Source: CAYGUK01 sp964352985 (GTDB taxonomy: Bacteria; Pseudomonadota; Gammaproteobacteria; JAHCLG01). From it: DNA of 13,684 nucleotides. Each line of letters begins with the position of its first letter. Positions within the stretch are counted from its first letter, which is position 1. The notes beneath the pieces were generated by a model. The model worked only from the letters and a program-made list of their open reading frames with translations, searched no databases and was not told the origin of the DNA. Shown here in pieces: positions 7,062 through 13,684 of the stretch. The translations under genes were made by a program, and so were the position numbers. The stretch is taken from the NCBI GenBank assembly GCA_964352985.1, contig CAYGUK010000101.1:1-13684 (forward strand). The letters run 5' to 3'.

Positions 7062-7892
7062 TCAGTCTATACTGTCCGATACATAACTTATACCGAGTTC
7101 TTCTAAATTATGTTTCAATCGTTCATCATTGATATTCCAACCGACAATTGTTTTATCTCTAGTTTGCCAATAATCAATTAAATTCGTTGATATTAAACCT
7201 TGCTCGATTTCAACAATTGATGATTTTAATATTTTTGGAAAATAATATAGTGCTAAAATATGATAGATTTGATTAATTATTCTATTTTCAAAACCTTTTT
7301 CAGCGATTGCAAAAGCGGTAATAATTTTAGGATCATTACGTCGCACAGAATATAATATACTGGGATAAAATGAAGAAACATATACATTATTATACAAATT
7401 ATATTGTTTAAACAAATTCGCTATTAATTCCGCTTTAATATGACGTCGACGACTATTTTTAAAATCAATTTCTAGTTTTATATCATATCGGATAATAAGT
7501 TGAATGACTTCTTCTAATGTTGCGATGTTATAAGTTTTGTTATTGTAAATTATGGGTGATTGTTTGATTTCAGTTAACGTTAACTCAGTAATAGATGAGT
7601 TCAAATGATTTAATCTATTCATCTTTTCATCATGATAAACAATTAAATGATTATCTTTACTTAGCATGACATCCACTTCTAGTGCTTTTATACCTTGATC
7701 AAGCACATATTGAATAGCTTCTAAAGTTTGTTCTGGATATTCATCACAATAAGCTCGATGCAAAATTACTAAATGAGAAAATTCTTTCGCTTTTTCTGGC
7801 GTAGTCAATCGAGATGCTAAGAGGAATAAATAACTTATACCCATTAACATAATCAACAATATAAAAAGAAATAATATAATTAACCAAGTCAT
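7062..7892 (-). CDS. membrane-anchored glycerophosphodiester phosphodiesterase-like protein
   Basis: GDPD-family TIM barrel, expected to hydrolyse glycerophosphodiesters to glycerol-3-phosphate and an alcohol; the exact substrate is unknown. It has 276 residues. A very hydrophobic N-terminal helix (about 3-26) is followed by TTPEKAKE, so the catalytic domain is tethered to the inner membrane, side uncertain. Core residues are present: H45-R46, E54, E72 and D74 in LEVDV, H87-D88 in VYHDE, and E142 in KLEIDFK. The first motifs deviate from the consensus: HRA instead of HRG, and PEQT instead of PENT. A stop codon just upstream in frame fixes the start at 7892, although no clear ribosome site is seen. 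It follows phaC by 48 bases on the same strand and may share its transcript. A link to PHA metabolism is not shown. Confidence 0.85.
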   Translation of the reverse strand: MTWLIILFLFILLIMLMGISYLFLLASRLTTPEKAKEFSHLVILHRAYCDEYPEQTLEAIQYVLDQGIKALEVDVMLSKDNHLIVYHDEKMNRLNHLNSSITELTLTEIKQSPIIYNNKTYNIATLEEVIQLIIRYDIKLEIDFKNSRRRHIKAELIANLFKQYNLYNNVYVSSFYPSILYSVRRNDPKIITAFAIAEKGFENRIINQIYHILALYYFPKILKSSIVEIEQGLISTNLIDYWQTRDKTIVGWNINDERLKHNLEELGISYVSDSID

Positions 7893-7940
7893 ACTTTAAG
7901 TTTAGTTGGGTATCGATAAAAAACCATAGTAGAATTTCAA

Positions 7941-8948
7941 TTAAAAATGCAATGAAATCAGCCAATTTGTAAGGGTCTGAGGTATAATATTTTGTGACTT
8001 TTCACTCACATATAAACCTATATGCCCACTGTCAAATTCAAATTCGTGATAACTTGTTGAATCAATGAAATTCCTCAGCGCTTTGCAAGCTTTTGATGGT
8101 GAAATATGATCTCGCAGGGCAATAACATTGAGAATGGGAATTTGAATATTTTCTAATTTCACTACTTGATGATTTATTATTAAATCCCCCGTAAGAAATT
8201 TATTTTGTTGATAAAAATAAGTAATAAATTCTTTTGCAGCAAGCCCAACTAAATCTGGATTATCCATTAACCATTTTTCAACTAACATATAACGAGTCAA
8301 CGCTTGTTGATTTTGTGTTAATGTTAATAACTTAGAAAATTTACCGCATGTTAACTCATAGGGCTTTAGACTTAAAAAAAATTGTGTAATATATTTCCCT
8401 GGAATATTACCCAATGCTTTCACCATTAAATCCATATCCACATATTTCAATAATGAATAAATGCGATCTTCTTTTGTTCGAAAATCAACAGGCGTGACCA
8501 TGGTAACAAGTGATTTTAATTTTTTCGAAAAAAGACTCGCATAACATAAACTCAAAACACCACCTTGGCAAATACCCATGAGATTAATTTTTTTTATATT
8601 ACTTTCTTTAGAAATATAATTCACAGCTCCATCAATATATTTTGAGACATAGTCAGATAAACCAATATTGGTGTTTTCTTTTTTAGGATAGCCCCAATCA
8701 ATTAAATAAATGTCCATTCCCAAGTCTAAACATTTTTTAATAAGCGACATTTTTTCTGATAAATCTAAAATAGTAGGACGATTGATTAAAGCAAACACAA
8801 TTAGAACAGGTAATGTCTTTTTATGATCATTTTGATAATGATATAATTTTACTTCATCTAATTGCCAAACTTCTGCTCGACGACAACCTGAATATTCAGT
8901 GAATGTTTTTTGGCTTAATAAAGTTGAAAAATCGAAATTATCAGTCAT
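7941..8948 (-). CDS. phaC: class III polyhydroxyalkanoate synthase, catalytic subunit
   Basis: Polymerises 3-hydroxyacyl-CoA into storage polyester granules as part of a PhaC-PhaE complex. It has an alpha/beta-hydrolase fold with the lipase-like box GICQGG (nucleophile C127), D280 in LRDHISP and H309 in DSGHIGLYV. The C-D-H spacings (153 and 29) equal those I recall for Allochromatium vinosum PhaC (C149, D302, H331). LIDWGYP, VTMVTPVDF and LSLKPYELT are also class III signatures. The chosen ATG at 8948 overlaps the phaE stop (ATGACTGA), a typical coupled start, and gives 335 residues. An upstream ATG at 9008 would give 355, the usual length, but its extra 20 residues do not look like the family N-terminus. 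The start is therefore uncertain. Confidence 0.93.
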   Translation of the reverse strand: MTDNFDFSTLLSQKTFTEYSGCRRAEVWQLDEVKLYHYQNDHKKTLPVLIVFALINRPTILDLSEKMSLIKKCLDLGMDIYLIDWGYPKKENTNIGLSDYVSKYIDGAVNYISKESNIKKINLMGICQGGVLSLCYASLFSKKLKSLVTMVTPVDFRTKEDRIYSLLKYVDMDLMVKALGNIPGKYITQFFLSLKPYELTCGKFSKLLTLTQNQQALTRYMLVEKWLMDNPDLVGLAAKEFITYFYQQNKFLTGDLIINHQVVKLENIQIPILNVIALRDHISPSKACKALRNFIDSTSYHEFEFDSGHIGLYVSEKSQNIIPQTLTNWLISLHF

Positions 8949-9339
8949 GATGATTTTCCATTTTCGATTCAAACCAAGCATTACACACGTCACCATAAGC
9001 TTTAGCATAAGCCTCAGATTGTAATAATTCTTTGTAAGAGTCTTCTGCTAAAACTATCCAAAGTTTAATTTGCTCTTCCACACTGGTTGGTATCTTTTCT
9101 CGTTGATATGCTTGTAACACTTGTTGCCAATGAGTGTGAATTAATGCCATCAGATTTTGATAATATTGTCCTAATTTATCACTCGATGACTTCGGTTTAG
9201 GTAATAAATGTTCTATTCTTTTTTGCCAATCAATGAAACTTTCTGGCAATGTGGAATTTAACATAGACAAGTGTGACTGCCAGATTAAACCCTGCTGCTT
9301 TAATAATGCTTGCCATTGTCGTTGCCAATTCGAGTCCAT
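8941..9339 (-). CDS. phaE: class III PHA synthase subunit PhaE, unusually short
   Basis: Partner subunit needed for activity of class III PhaC. It has 132 residues, mostly helical and rich in Trp and Gln. The segment WIVLAEDSYKELLQSEAYAK (about 94-113) and the residues after it match the conserved core of PhaE, and the gene overlaps phaC as expected. Characterised PhaE proteins have about 350 residues and continue into a C-terminal coiled-coil/PTR-type segment. Here the protein stops 19 residues after that core, with MENHHD. The frame is intact with a normal overlap, so this looks like a genuine minimal form rather than a recent break, though a relic is possible. No Shine-Dalgarno is visible before the ATG. 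Identification rests on the core motif and the position before phaC. Confidence 0.8.
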   Translation of the reverse strand: MDSNWQRQWQALLKQQGLIWQSHLSMLNSTLPESFIDWQKRIEHLLPKPKSSSDKLGQYYQNLMALIHTHWQQVLQAYQREKIPTSVEEQIKLWIVLAEDSYKELLQSEAYAKAYGDVCNAWFESKMENHHD

Positions 9340-9369
9340 TATTTTTTGTGTATAGATATTAAAAGCGTA

Positions 9370-9397
9370 AGTATATACAATAGCGACTCGAGTGCAA
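9370..9397 (-). promoter_or_regulatory. candidate phaEC promoter
   Basis: On the minus strand TTGCAC (9397-9392) and TATACT (9375-9370) are separated by 16 bases. Transcription would start near 9363, about 24 bases above the phaE ATG. The element overlaps the folE upstream region, so phaE and folE promoters must be back to back within 59 bases. I could not find a convincing -35/-10 pair for folE, though TACAAT at 9376-9381 could be its -10. Confidence 0.4.
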
Positions 9398-9398
9398 C

Positions 9399-9962
9399 AT
9401 GAGAATGATTATGGAACATTTAGCAGAAATTTATCGTGAATTGATCACCGAAATTGGTGAAAATTGTGACCGTGAAGGTTTAATTAAAACACCAGATCGT
9501 GCTGCAAAAGCACTGCGTTTCTTAACTAAAGGTTATCAGGAAGATTTAGAGACTATTATCAATGCCGCTATCTATGAATCTGATAATGATGAAATGGTTA
9601 TCGTCAAAGAAATTGAATTATTCTCTTTATGTGAACATCATTTACTCCCCTTTATCGGCAAATGTCATGTTGCTTATTTGCCACGAGGTAAAGTCATTGG
9701 GATTTCAAAAATTGCTCGAATAGTTGATCATTTTGCAAGAAGATTACAAATCCAAGAAAATCTCACCAAACAAATAGCCGATACACTATTAAAAGTAACC
9801 AATGCTCGTGGTGTCGGTGTGATCATTGAAGCCAAACATCTTTGTATGATGATGCGTGGTGTTGAGAAACAAAATTCAGTTTTAACAACATCAATGATGA
9901 CCGGCACATTTCGTGAACAAGATAGAACTCGGGCAGAATTTTTATCTCTGTTAAAACAGTAA
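9399..9962 (+). CDS. folE: GTP cyclohydrolase I
   Basis: Cytoplasmic zinc enzyme converting GTP to 7,8-dihydroneopterin triphosphate, the entry to folate and other pterins. It has 187 residues, slightly shorter at the N-terminus than E. coli FolE (222) but with the whole catalytic domain. Zinc ligands are C78 and H81 in LCEHHLLPF and C149 in HLCMMMRGV, with catalytic H80 and H147. Substrate-binding stretches GKVIGISKIARIVD (97-110) and FARRLQIQE (112-120) are intact, and the C-terminus has GTFREQDRTRAEFL. ATGs at 9399, 9405 and 9411 are all possible, and no clear ribosome site separates them. The gene appears monocistronic and divergent from phaE. Confidence 0.96.
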   Translation: MRMIMEHLAEIYRELITEIGENCDREGLIKTPDRAAKALRFLTKGYQEDLETIINAAIYESDNDEMVIVKEIELFSLCEHHLLPFIGKCHVAYLPRGKVIGISKIARIVDHFARRLQIQENLTKQIADTLLKVTNARGVGVIIEAKHLCMMMRGVEKQNSVLTTSMMTGTFREQDRTRAEFLSLLKQ

Positions 9963-10036
9963 AACGTATTATCCTATTGAGATTTTTTATTTAGTTAGAC
10001 TCATTGTTCTCTTTATTAACATGGCGAGTTTTCATG

Positions 10037-10177
10037 TTATGATTCATGATCATTTTCATCAGATTGATCATTATCAATAGAATTATTTTTCTTTTTTAAA
10101 CAAGATCGAAAATAATCAACACAAAATAAAACACTAACCATCCCTGATATCAACTTAACAAATCCGGTTGGAATCAT
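10037..10177 (-). CDS. possible 46-aa single-TM small protein
   Basis: ATG at 10177 opens a 46-codon frame ending at TAA 10037. The protein would have one hydrophobic helix (about residues 6-22, FVKLISGMVSVLFCVDY), then a basic KKK cluster and a very acidic, Asn/Asp-rich tail. GGTAGG lies a few bases upstream as a possible ribosome site. The frame is open for a further 18 codons upstream (to 10231, including KDKERNRKDE) with no start codon, so it could instead be the remnant of a longer gene. It lies 83 bases beyond the 108-residue gene on the same strand. I recognise no family. The rest of the gap 9963-10260 shows only AT-rich sequence and no clear terminator. Confidence 0.35.
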   Translation of the reverse strand: MIPTGFVKLISGMVSVLFCVDYFRSCLKKKNNSIDNDQSDENDHES

Positions 10178-10260
10178 CCATCCTACCGTGGTTTCATCTT
10201 TTCGATTTCTTTCTTTATCTTTATGATGAGTTTACAATAATTAAAACATAAGTTATGAAA

Positions 10261-10587
10261 TTAACTTTGATTTTCGGTTGGTGTTAATTTTGGTCTTAAG
10301 TTCTCAGGTAATTTATTGGCGCAATTATTATATTGTTCTTTAATTAATTTCAGTTTGGCAACATCTTCAGGATTATCAATTAAACCAATGAATTTTTCAT
10401 CTGCAATTAATTTTTTGGCGACAGTTTGAATACAGGCCGTATTGAATTTACATTCACAAAATTGATCGACTAGTTTTTGATGAAAAGCTACTCGATTTTG
10501 ACTTTTATGAATATTTAAAAAATAAGCAACAATGACTAGTGCTATCACTACGACAAATAAAATCACGACTCGAATTAATTGTTTCAT
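10261..10587 (-). CDS. uncharacterised 108-aa single-TM protein with four cysteines, coupled to secF
   Basis: I do not recognise this protein. A strong N-terminal membrane helix (about 5-24, preceded by K2 and R6) is followed by a soluble tail of about 80 residues, predicted to face the periplasm by the positive-inside rule. The tail has four cysteines, C44 and C46 (FCECKF), C52 and C89, spaced so that two disulfides are possible. The helix lacks a lipobox or an obvious signal-peptidase site, so it is probably an anchor. The ribosome site GAGGTG overlaps the secF TGA stop, and the ATG follows eight bases after it, so it is translated with secF. Its place at the end of yajC-secD-secF suggests, but does not prove, a role in envelope protein export or folding. 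Confidence 0.85.
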   Translation of the reverse strand: MKQLIRVVILFVVVIALVIVAYFLNIHKSQNRVAFHQKLVDQFCECKFNTACIQTVAKKLIADEKFIGLIDNPEDVAKLKLIKEQYNNCANKLPENLRPKLTPTENQS

Positions 10588-10595
10588 GTGTCACC

Positions 10596-11534
10596 TCAAG
10601 GCCTGTCATCTAGCTCCGCTTTTGGTGTTGGCATTAAATCCTGCTTGTTTAAGCCCATAGCGAGCGCCAAAGCACCAGCAACATATATCGATGAATAAGT
10701 ACCAATTACAATACCAATAATCATGGCTAAAGAAAAACTATGAATCATTTGTCCACCGAAAAAGTATAACACAACGACGACAACGAGTGTTAATGAAGAT
10801 GTCATGATAGTTCGAGACATCGTTTGGTTAATGGATAAATTCATCACTTCCGCCGGTGTGCCCTTACGCACCTTACGGAAATTTTCTCGAACACGGTCAA
10901 AAACAACAATGGTGTCGTTAAGTGAATATCCGATCACTGCCAGTAATGCGCCTAGCGCATTCACATCAAACTCAACATGGAATAATGCAAATATCCCAAG
11001 TATTAACATCGGATCATGAATAAGTGCAATCGTTGAGCTCACAGCAAAACGATATTCAAAGCGCAATAAAATATAAATCATGGTACCTATCATCGCAATC
11101 ACTAAGGCCAAAGCCCCATTTGTTGCGAGTTCCTTACCTAATTGCGGTCCCACAAAATCAATTCGTTGAACAGTTGCATTTGGTAAGATATCTTGGATTT
11201 TATCGCGAATCTCATCTTGTTTTTGATCTATCTTTTCATTCTTCATATTTTTTGGTAAACCAAGACTAATCAAAATATCATTTGAACGCCCATAAGTTTG
11301 CACAACGGCTTCGTGAATATTGGCGTCTTTTAATTGTTGACGAATTTGTTTTATATTTGCCGGATTTTTATAAGTGACTTCAATTTGAATACCGCCCGTA
11401 AAATCCAGTCCAAAATGCAAACCGTTAACAACTAATGCTGCGATTGAAGCAATAAATAATAAAGTTGAAAATAAAGTCGTCCATTTACGTAACGCCATAA
11501 AATCAACATTCATATTAGGATTAAAAAATTCCAT
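10596..11534 (-). CDS. secF: Sec translocon accessory protein SecF
   Basis: Inner-membrane partner of SecD that uses the proton gradient to pull exported proteins through SecYEG. It has 312 residues (E. coli 323). TM1 is at about 18-38 and is followed by the SecD/F signature FGLDFTGG (41-48). A periplasmic loop spans roughly 49-135. Five further helices lie at about 138-157, 164-185, 192-211, 243-262 and 266-292. Conserved charged sites include D174 in LIHDP and D213 in GYSLNDTIVVFDRVREN (202-218). It starts three bases after the secD stop, and its own stop lies within the ribosome site of the next gene. Nothing is missing. Confidence 0.97.
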   Translation of the reverse strand: MEFFNPNMNVDFMALRKWTTLFSTLLFIASIAALVVNGLHFGLDFTGGIQIEVTYKNPANIKQIRQQLKDANIHEAVVQTYGRSNDILISLGLPKNMKNEKIDQKQDEIRDKIQDILPNATVQRIDFVGPQLGKELATNGALALVIAMIGTMIYILLRFEYRFAVSSTIALIHDPMLILGIFALFHVEFDVNALGALLAVIGYSLNDTIVVFDRVRENFRKVRKGTPAEVMNLSINQTMSRTIMTSSLTLVVVVVLYFFGGQMIHSFSLAMIIGIVIGTYSSIYVAGALALAMGLNKQDLMPTPKAELDDRP

Positions 11535-11537
11535 CGT

Positions 11538-13427
11538 TTAAATACCTACTGAGATTTTTTTAACTTGTTTTCCGCCATAAGTTAAATTCACCATGGCACG
11601 AGTACCCGTAATTGCTGTAAACATTGAGGTTAAAATACCAAATGATAAAGTCACCGCGAAACCTTTGATAGGTCCGGTACCAATACCAAACAATGCTAAA
11701 GCAGCAATTAATGTTGTGACGTTCGAGTCAACAATCGTGGAAAAAGCACGTCCAAAACCTGCTTGGATACAAGCCTGGGGTGTTAAGCCATTACGCATTT
11801 CCTCACGAATACGCTCAAAAATTAGCACGTTTGCATCAACGGCCATCCCGACAGTTAATACAATCCCGGCAATACCTGGTAAGGTGAGGACCATACCAAG
11901 TAAAGAAAGCACTGCCACTAATAAGATTAAATTAACCAGTAAAGCAATATCGGCAAAAATACCAAGGACGTGATAATAAATAGCCATAAATACCACGACA
12001 ATTAAAAATCCAATAGCGATTGATAATAAACCTTTATCGATATTTTCTTTACCTAATGTGGGGCCCACTGTTCTTTCTTGTGCGATACTAATCGTAGCGG
12101 GTAGTGAACCTGCTCTTAATAATAAAGCAAGATTTTGGGCTTCTCGAGGATCTTGAATTCCAGTAATTTGAAAACTATTACCCAACGCACTTTGGATAAC
12201 TGGCGCACTAATAACACGTTCAATTTTACGTTGCACTGTTACTTTTTTACCATCGATAACTTTAGTTTCGAGTTTAGGTTCAACATAGACAATTGCCATT
12301 TGTTTACCAACGTTGTCACGCGTTGATTTGTAGAAAAATGATTCACCACCACCACCTAAACGTATATCAATATTGGGTTGACCATCTTGACCAAAACTCG
12401 CGCTTGCGCTTGTTATCGATGAGCCGTGTAACACAATTTGTTTATAAACTAAAATATGGCCATTATGGAATTTATATAAACGAGTACCAACAGGTGGTTG
12501 GCTATTAACATAACTTGCTGCCGTTCCTTCGTTACCATAAACAATGTGAAATTCTAATGTAGCTGTTCCACCTAAAATTTGTTTTGCTCGACCGGCATCT
12601 AATACACCTGGTAAATCAACTGAAACTCGCGACGCACCTTGTTGCTGAACGACAGCATTAGATACACCAAGTTGATCGACACGATTACGTAATGTCGTCA
12701 TCGTTTTTTCAATAATCATTTGTCTTGACTGATTTAACGAATTTTCCGACATAACTGCATCGATATAAAAATTGTTATCTTCATCATGCATATTCAAAGT
12801 GAGATTTGGATATTGTTGGTGCAACAAACGATAAGCACTCGTCATATGATCTTGCACACGAAACTTGACTTTAATTGAATTAGGCCCTGTTTGTTGAATG
12901 CCAGCATAACGAATACGTTCGTTACGAAGTGCTTCGCCAATACTTTTAACATCACCACTGACTTGTTGTTTTAATACACTGTTAACATCAACATCTAATA
13001 AGAAGTGCACGCCACCTCGTAAATCTAAACCATATTTCATCGGTTCAGCACCGATTGCACTTAACCATGCCGGTGTTGCAGGTTCTAAACTTAAAGCAAC
13101 AGTGTAATTTTCACCTAAAGAATCTTTAATGACTTCACTTGCTTGAGCCTGATCATTAGCATTGGCAAAACGAAATTGCAAAAAGTTTTTTGTTTCGTTA
13201 GATCCAGTAAACGGAATGTTATTACTTTGCAATAATTGCGTAACTTGCGACATCAATGCACTATTTACGGTGACTCCAGGCGCATTACCTGTAATTTGCA
13301 CGGCACGTGCTTCGCCATATAGATTAGGTAAGGCGTAGAGAATTCCTACAATTAATATCAATAAGATGACCAGATATTTCCATAAGGGAAATTTATTTAA
13401 TTTATTAGAAGAGGATGTTGAAAACAT
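11538..13427 (-). CDS. secD: Sec translocon accessory protein SecD
   Basis: Inner-membrane protein with a large periplasmic head, acting with SecF in proton-driven late export. It has 629 residues (E. coli 615). TM1 is at 16-34. The periplasmic P1 head spans about 35-460, with the signature KYGLDLRGGVHFLLDVDV (131-148), TTLRNRVDQLGVSNAVVQQQ (244-263) and the mobile base region. Five C-terminal helices (about 466-484, 490-511, 515-535, 565-585, 588-608) include GMAVDANVLIFERIREE, with the proton-relay aspartate at D531. A weak GGGG ribosome site precedes the ATG. It lies 12 bases after yajC. Confidence 0.98.
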   Translation of the reverse strand: MFSTSSSNKLNKFPLWKYLVILLILIVGILYALPNLYGEARAVQITGNAPGVTVNSALMSQVTQLLQSNNIPFTGSNETKNFLQFRFANANDQAQASEVIKDSLGENYTVALSLEPATPAWLSAIGAEPMKYGLDLRGGVHFLLDVDVNSVLKQQVSGDVKSIGEALRNERIRYAGIQQTGPNSIKVKFRVQDHMTSAYRLLHQQYPNLTLNMHDEDNNFYIDAVMSENSLNQSRQMIIEKTMTTLRNRVDQLGVSNAVVQQQGASRVSVDLPGVLDAGRAKQILGGTATLEFHIVYGNEGTAASYVNSQPPVGTRLYKFHNGHILVYKQIVLHGSSITSASASFGQDGQPNIDIRLGGGGESFFYKSTRDNVGKQMAIVYVEPKLETKVIDGKKVTVQRKIERVISAPVIQSALGNSFQITGIQDPREAQNLALLLRAGSLPATISIAQERTVGPTLGKENIDKGLLSIAIGFLIVVVFMAIYYHVLGIFADIALLVNLILLVAVLSLLGMVLTLPGIAGIVLTVGMAVDANVLIFERIREEMRNGLTPQACIQAGFGRAFSTIVDSNVTTLIAALALFGIGTGPIKGFAVTLSFGILTSMFTAITGTRAMVNLTYGGKQVKKISVGI

Positions 13428-13439
13428 ATTCGCCCCAAA

Positions 13440-13684
13440 TTAATCGACAGACTTCATTGTACCTTTTGGCAAAACTGCACTGATTGCGGGTTTTTGAATA
13501 ATTATTTCAACATTATTCGCGACTTGCAAAACAATCATGGAATCACCAATTTTTACAACTTTTCCTAGAAGGCCACCATTAGTGACAACTTCGTCCCCCT
13601 TACCAATATTTGAAATTAACTCGCGGTGTTCTTTAGCACGTTTACTTTGAGGGCGCCAAAGTAGTAAATAAGAGACGGCAAAAA
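13440..13684 (-). CDS. yajC: Sec translocon accessory protein YajC, 5' part outside window
   Basis: The visible 80 C-terminal residues include the end of a membrane helix (FAVSYLLLWRPQSKRAKEHR) and the YajC signature ELISNIGKGDEVVTNGGLLG, then KVVKIGDSMIVLQVANNVEI. YajC is a small single-span inner-membrane protein that copurifies with SecDF-YidC. The start lies beyond the window edge; about 20-30 residues are missing by comparison with E. coli YajC (110). It is the upstream member of the yajC-secD-secF operon. Confidence 0.96.
   Translation of the reverse strand, partial: FAVSYLLLWRPQSKRAKEHRELISNIGKGDEVVTNGGLLGKVVKIGDSMIVLQVANNVEIIIQKPAISAVLPKGTMKSVD

Noticed and set aside
7744..7965. 73-codon minus-strand frame overlapping the GDPD start
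   Set aside because: It lies in another frame over a solid GDPD coding region and its residues look like low-complexity AT-rich translation.
9329..9391. Inverted repeat TCGAGTC / GACTCGA spanning the phaE-folE gap
   Set aside because: Only 7 bp with a 49-base spacer, and one arm is inside phaE. This is easily chance, so it is not claimed as an operator.
10040..10075. Cluster of ATGATCAT/TGATCA palindromes
   Set aside because: These follow from the Asp/Asn/His-rich codons of the small ORF and are not spaced as a regular repeat.

Overview
The window is AT-rich chromosomal DNA from a gammaproteobacterium. The housekeeping proteins (GuaA, GuaB, XseA, FolE, SecD, SecF, YajC) are all of the gammaproteobacterial type. 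The low GC content, a class III PHA synthase and a large multi-pass orphan protein would suit a Legionellales/Coxiellaceae-like host-associated lineage. That placement is inference: no rRNA or other marker is present. UGA is used as a normal stop (xseA, phaE, secF), so the code is standard.

Layout. Positions 1-110 hold the possible tail of a plus-strand gene and a strong bidirectional hairpin terminator. A minus-strand gene (122-1675) encodes an unrecognised 517-residue membrane protein, preceded by a structured intergenic leader. The purine operon guaB-guaA follows on the minus strand (3490-4958), with only one base between the genes. Its upstream region, shared with divergent xseA, carries a likely guaB promoter, a direct repeat at the start site, and what looks like a small decayed gene (5033-5254). 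xseA (exonuclease VII large subunit) and hinT (HIT nucleotide hydrolase) run on the plus strand.

On the minus strand between 7062 and 9339 lies a set phaE-phaC-GDPD: a class III polyhydroxyalkanoate synthase whose PhaE subunit is unusually short, then a membrane-anchored glycerophosphodiester phosphodiesterase-like protein. folE (GTP cyclohydrolase I) is divergent from phaE. The last third is the protein export operon yajC-secD-secF on the minus strand. It ends in a tightly coupled 108-residue, one-TM, four-cysteine protein I do not recognise, and possibly a further 46-codon membrane ORF.

Functionally, guaBA makes GMP from IMP, and folE uses GTP to start pterin synthesis. phaEC makes carbon storage polymer. 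YajC-SecDF supports Sec translocation. The most notable items are the 517-residue orphan and its attenuator-like leader, the minimal PhaE, the Cys-rich partner behind secF, and the interrupted small reading frame between guaB and xseA. I found no mobile elements, CRISPR arrays, tRNAs or rRNAs.
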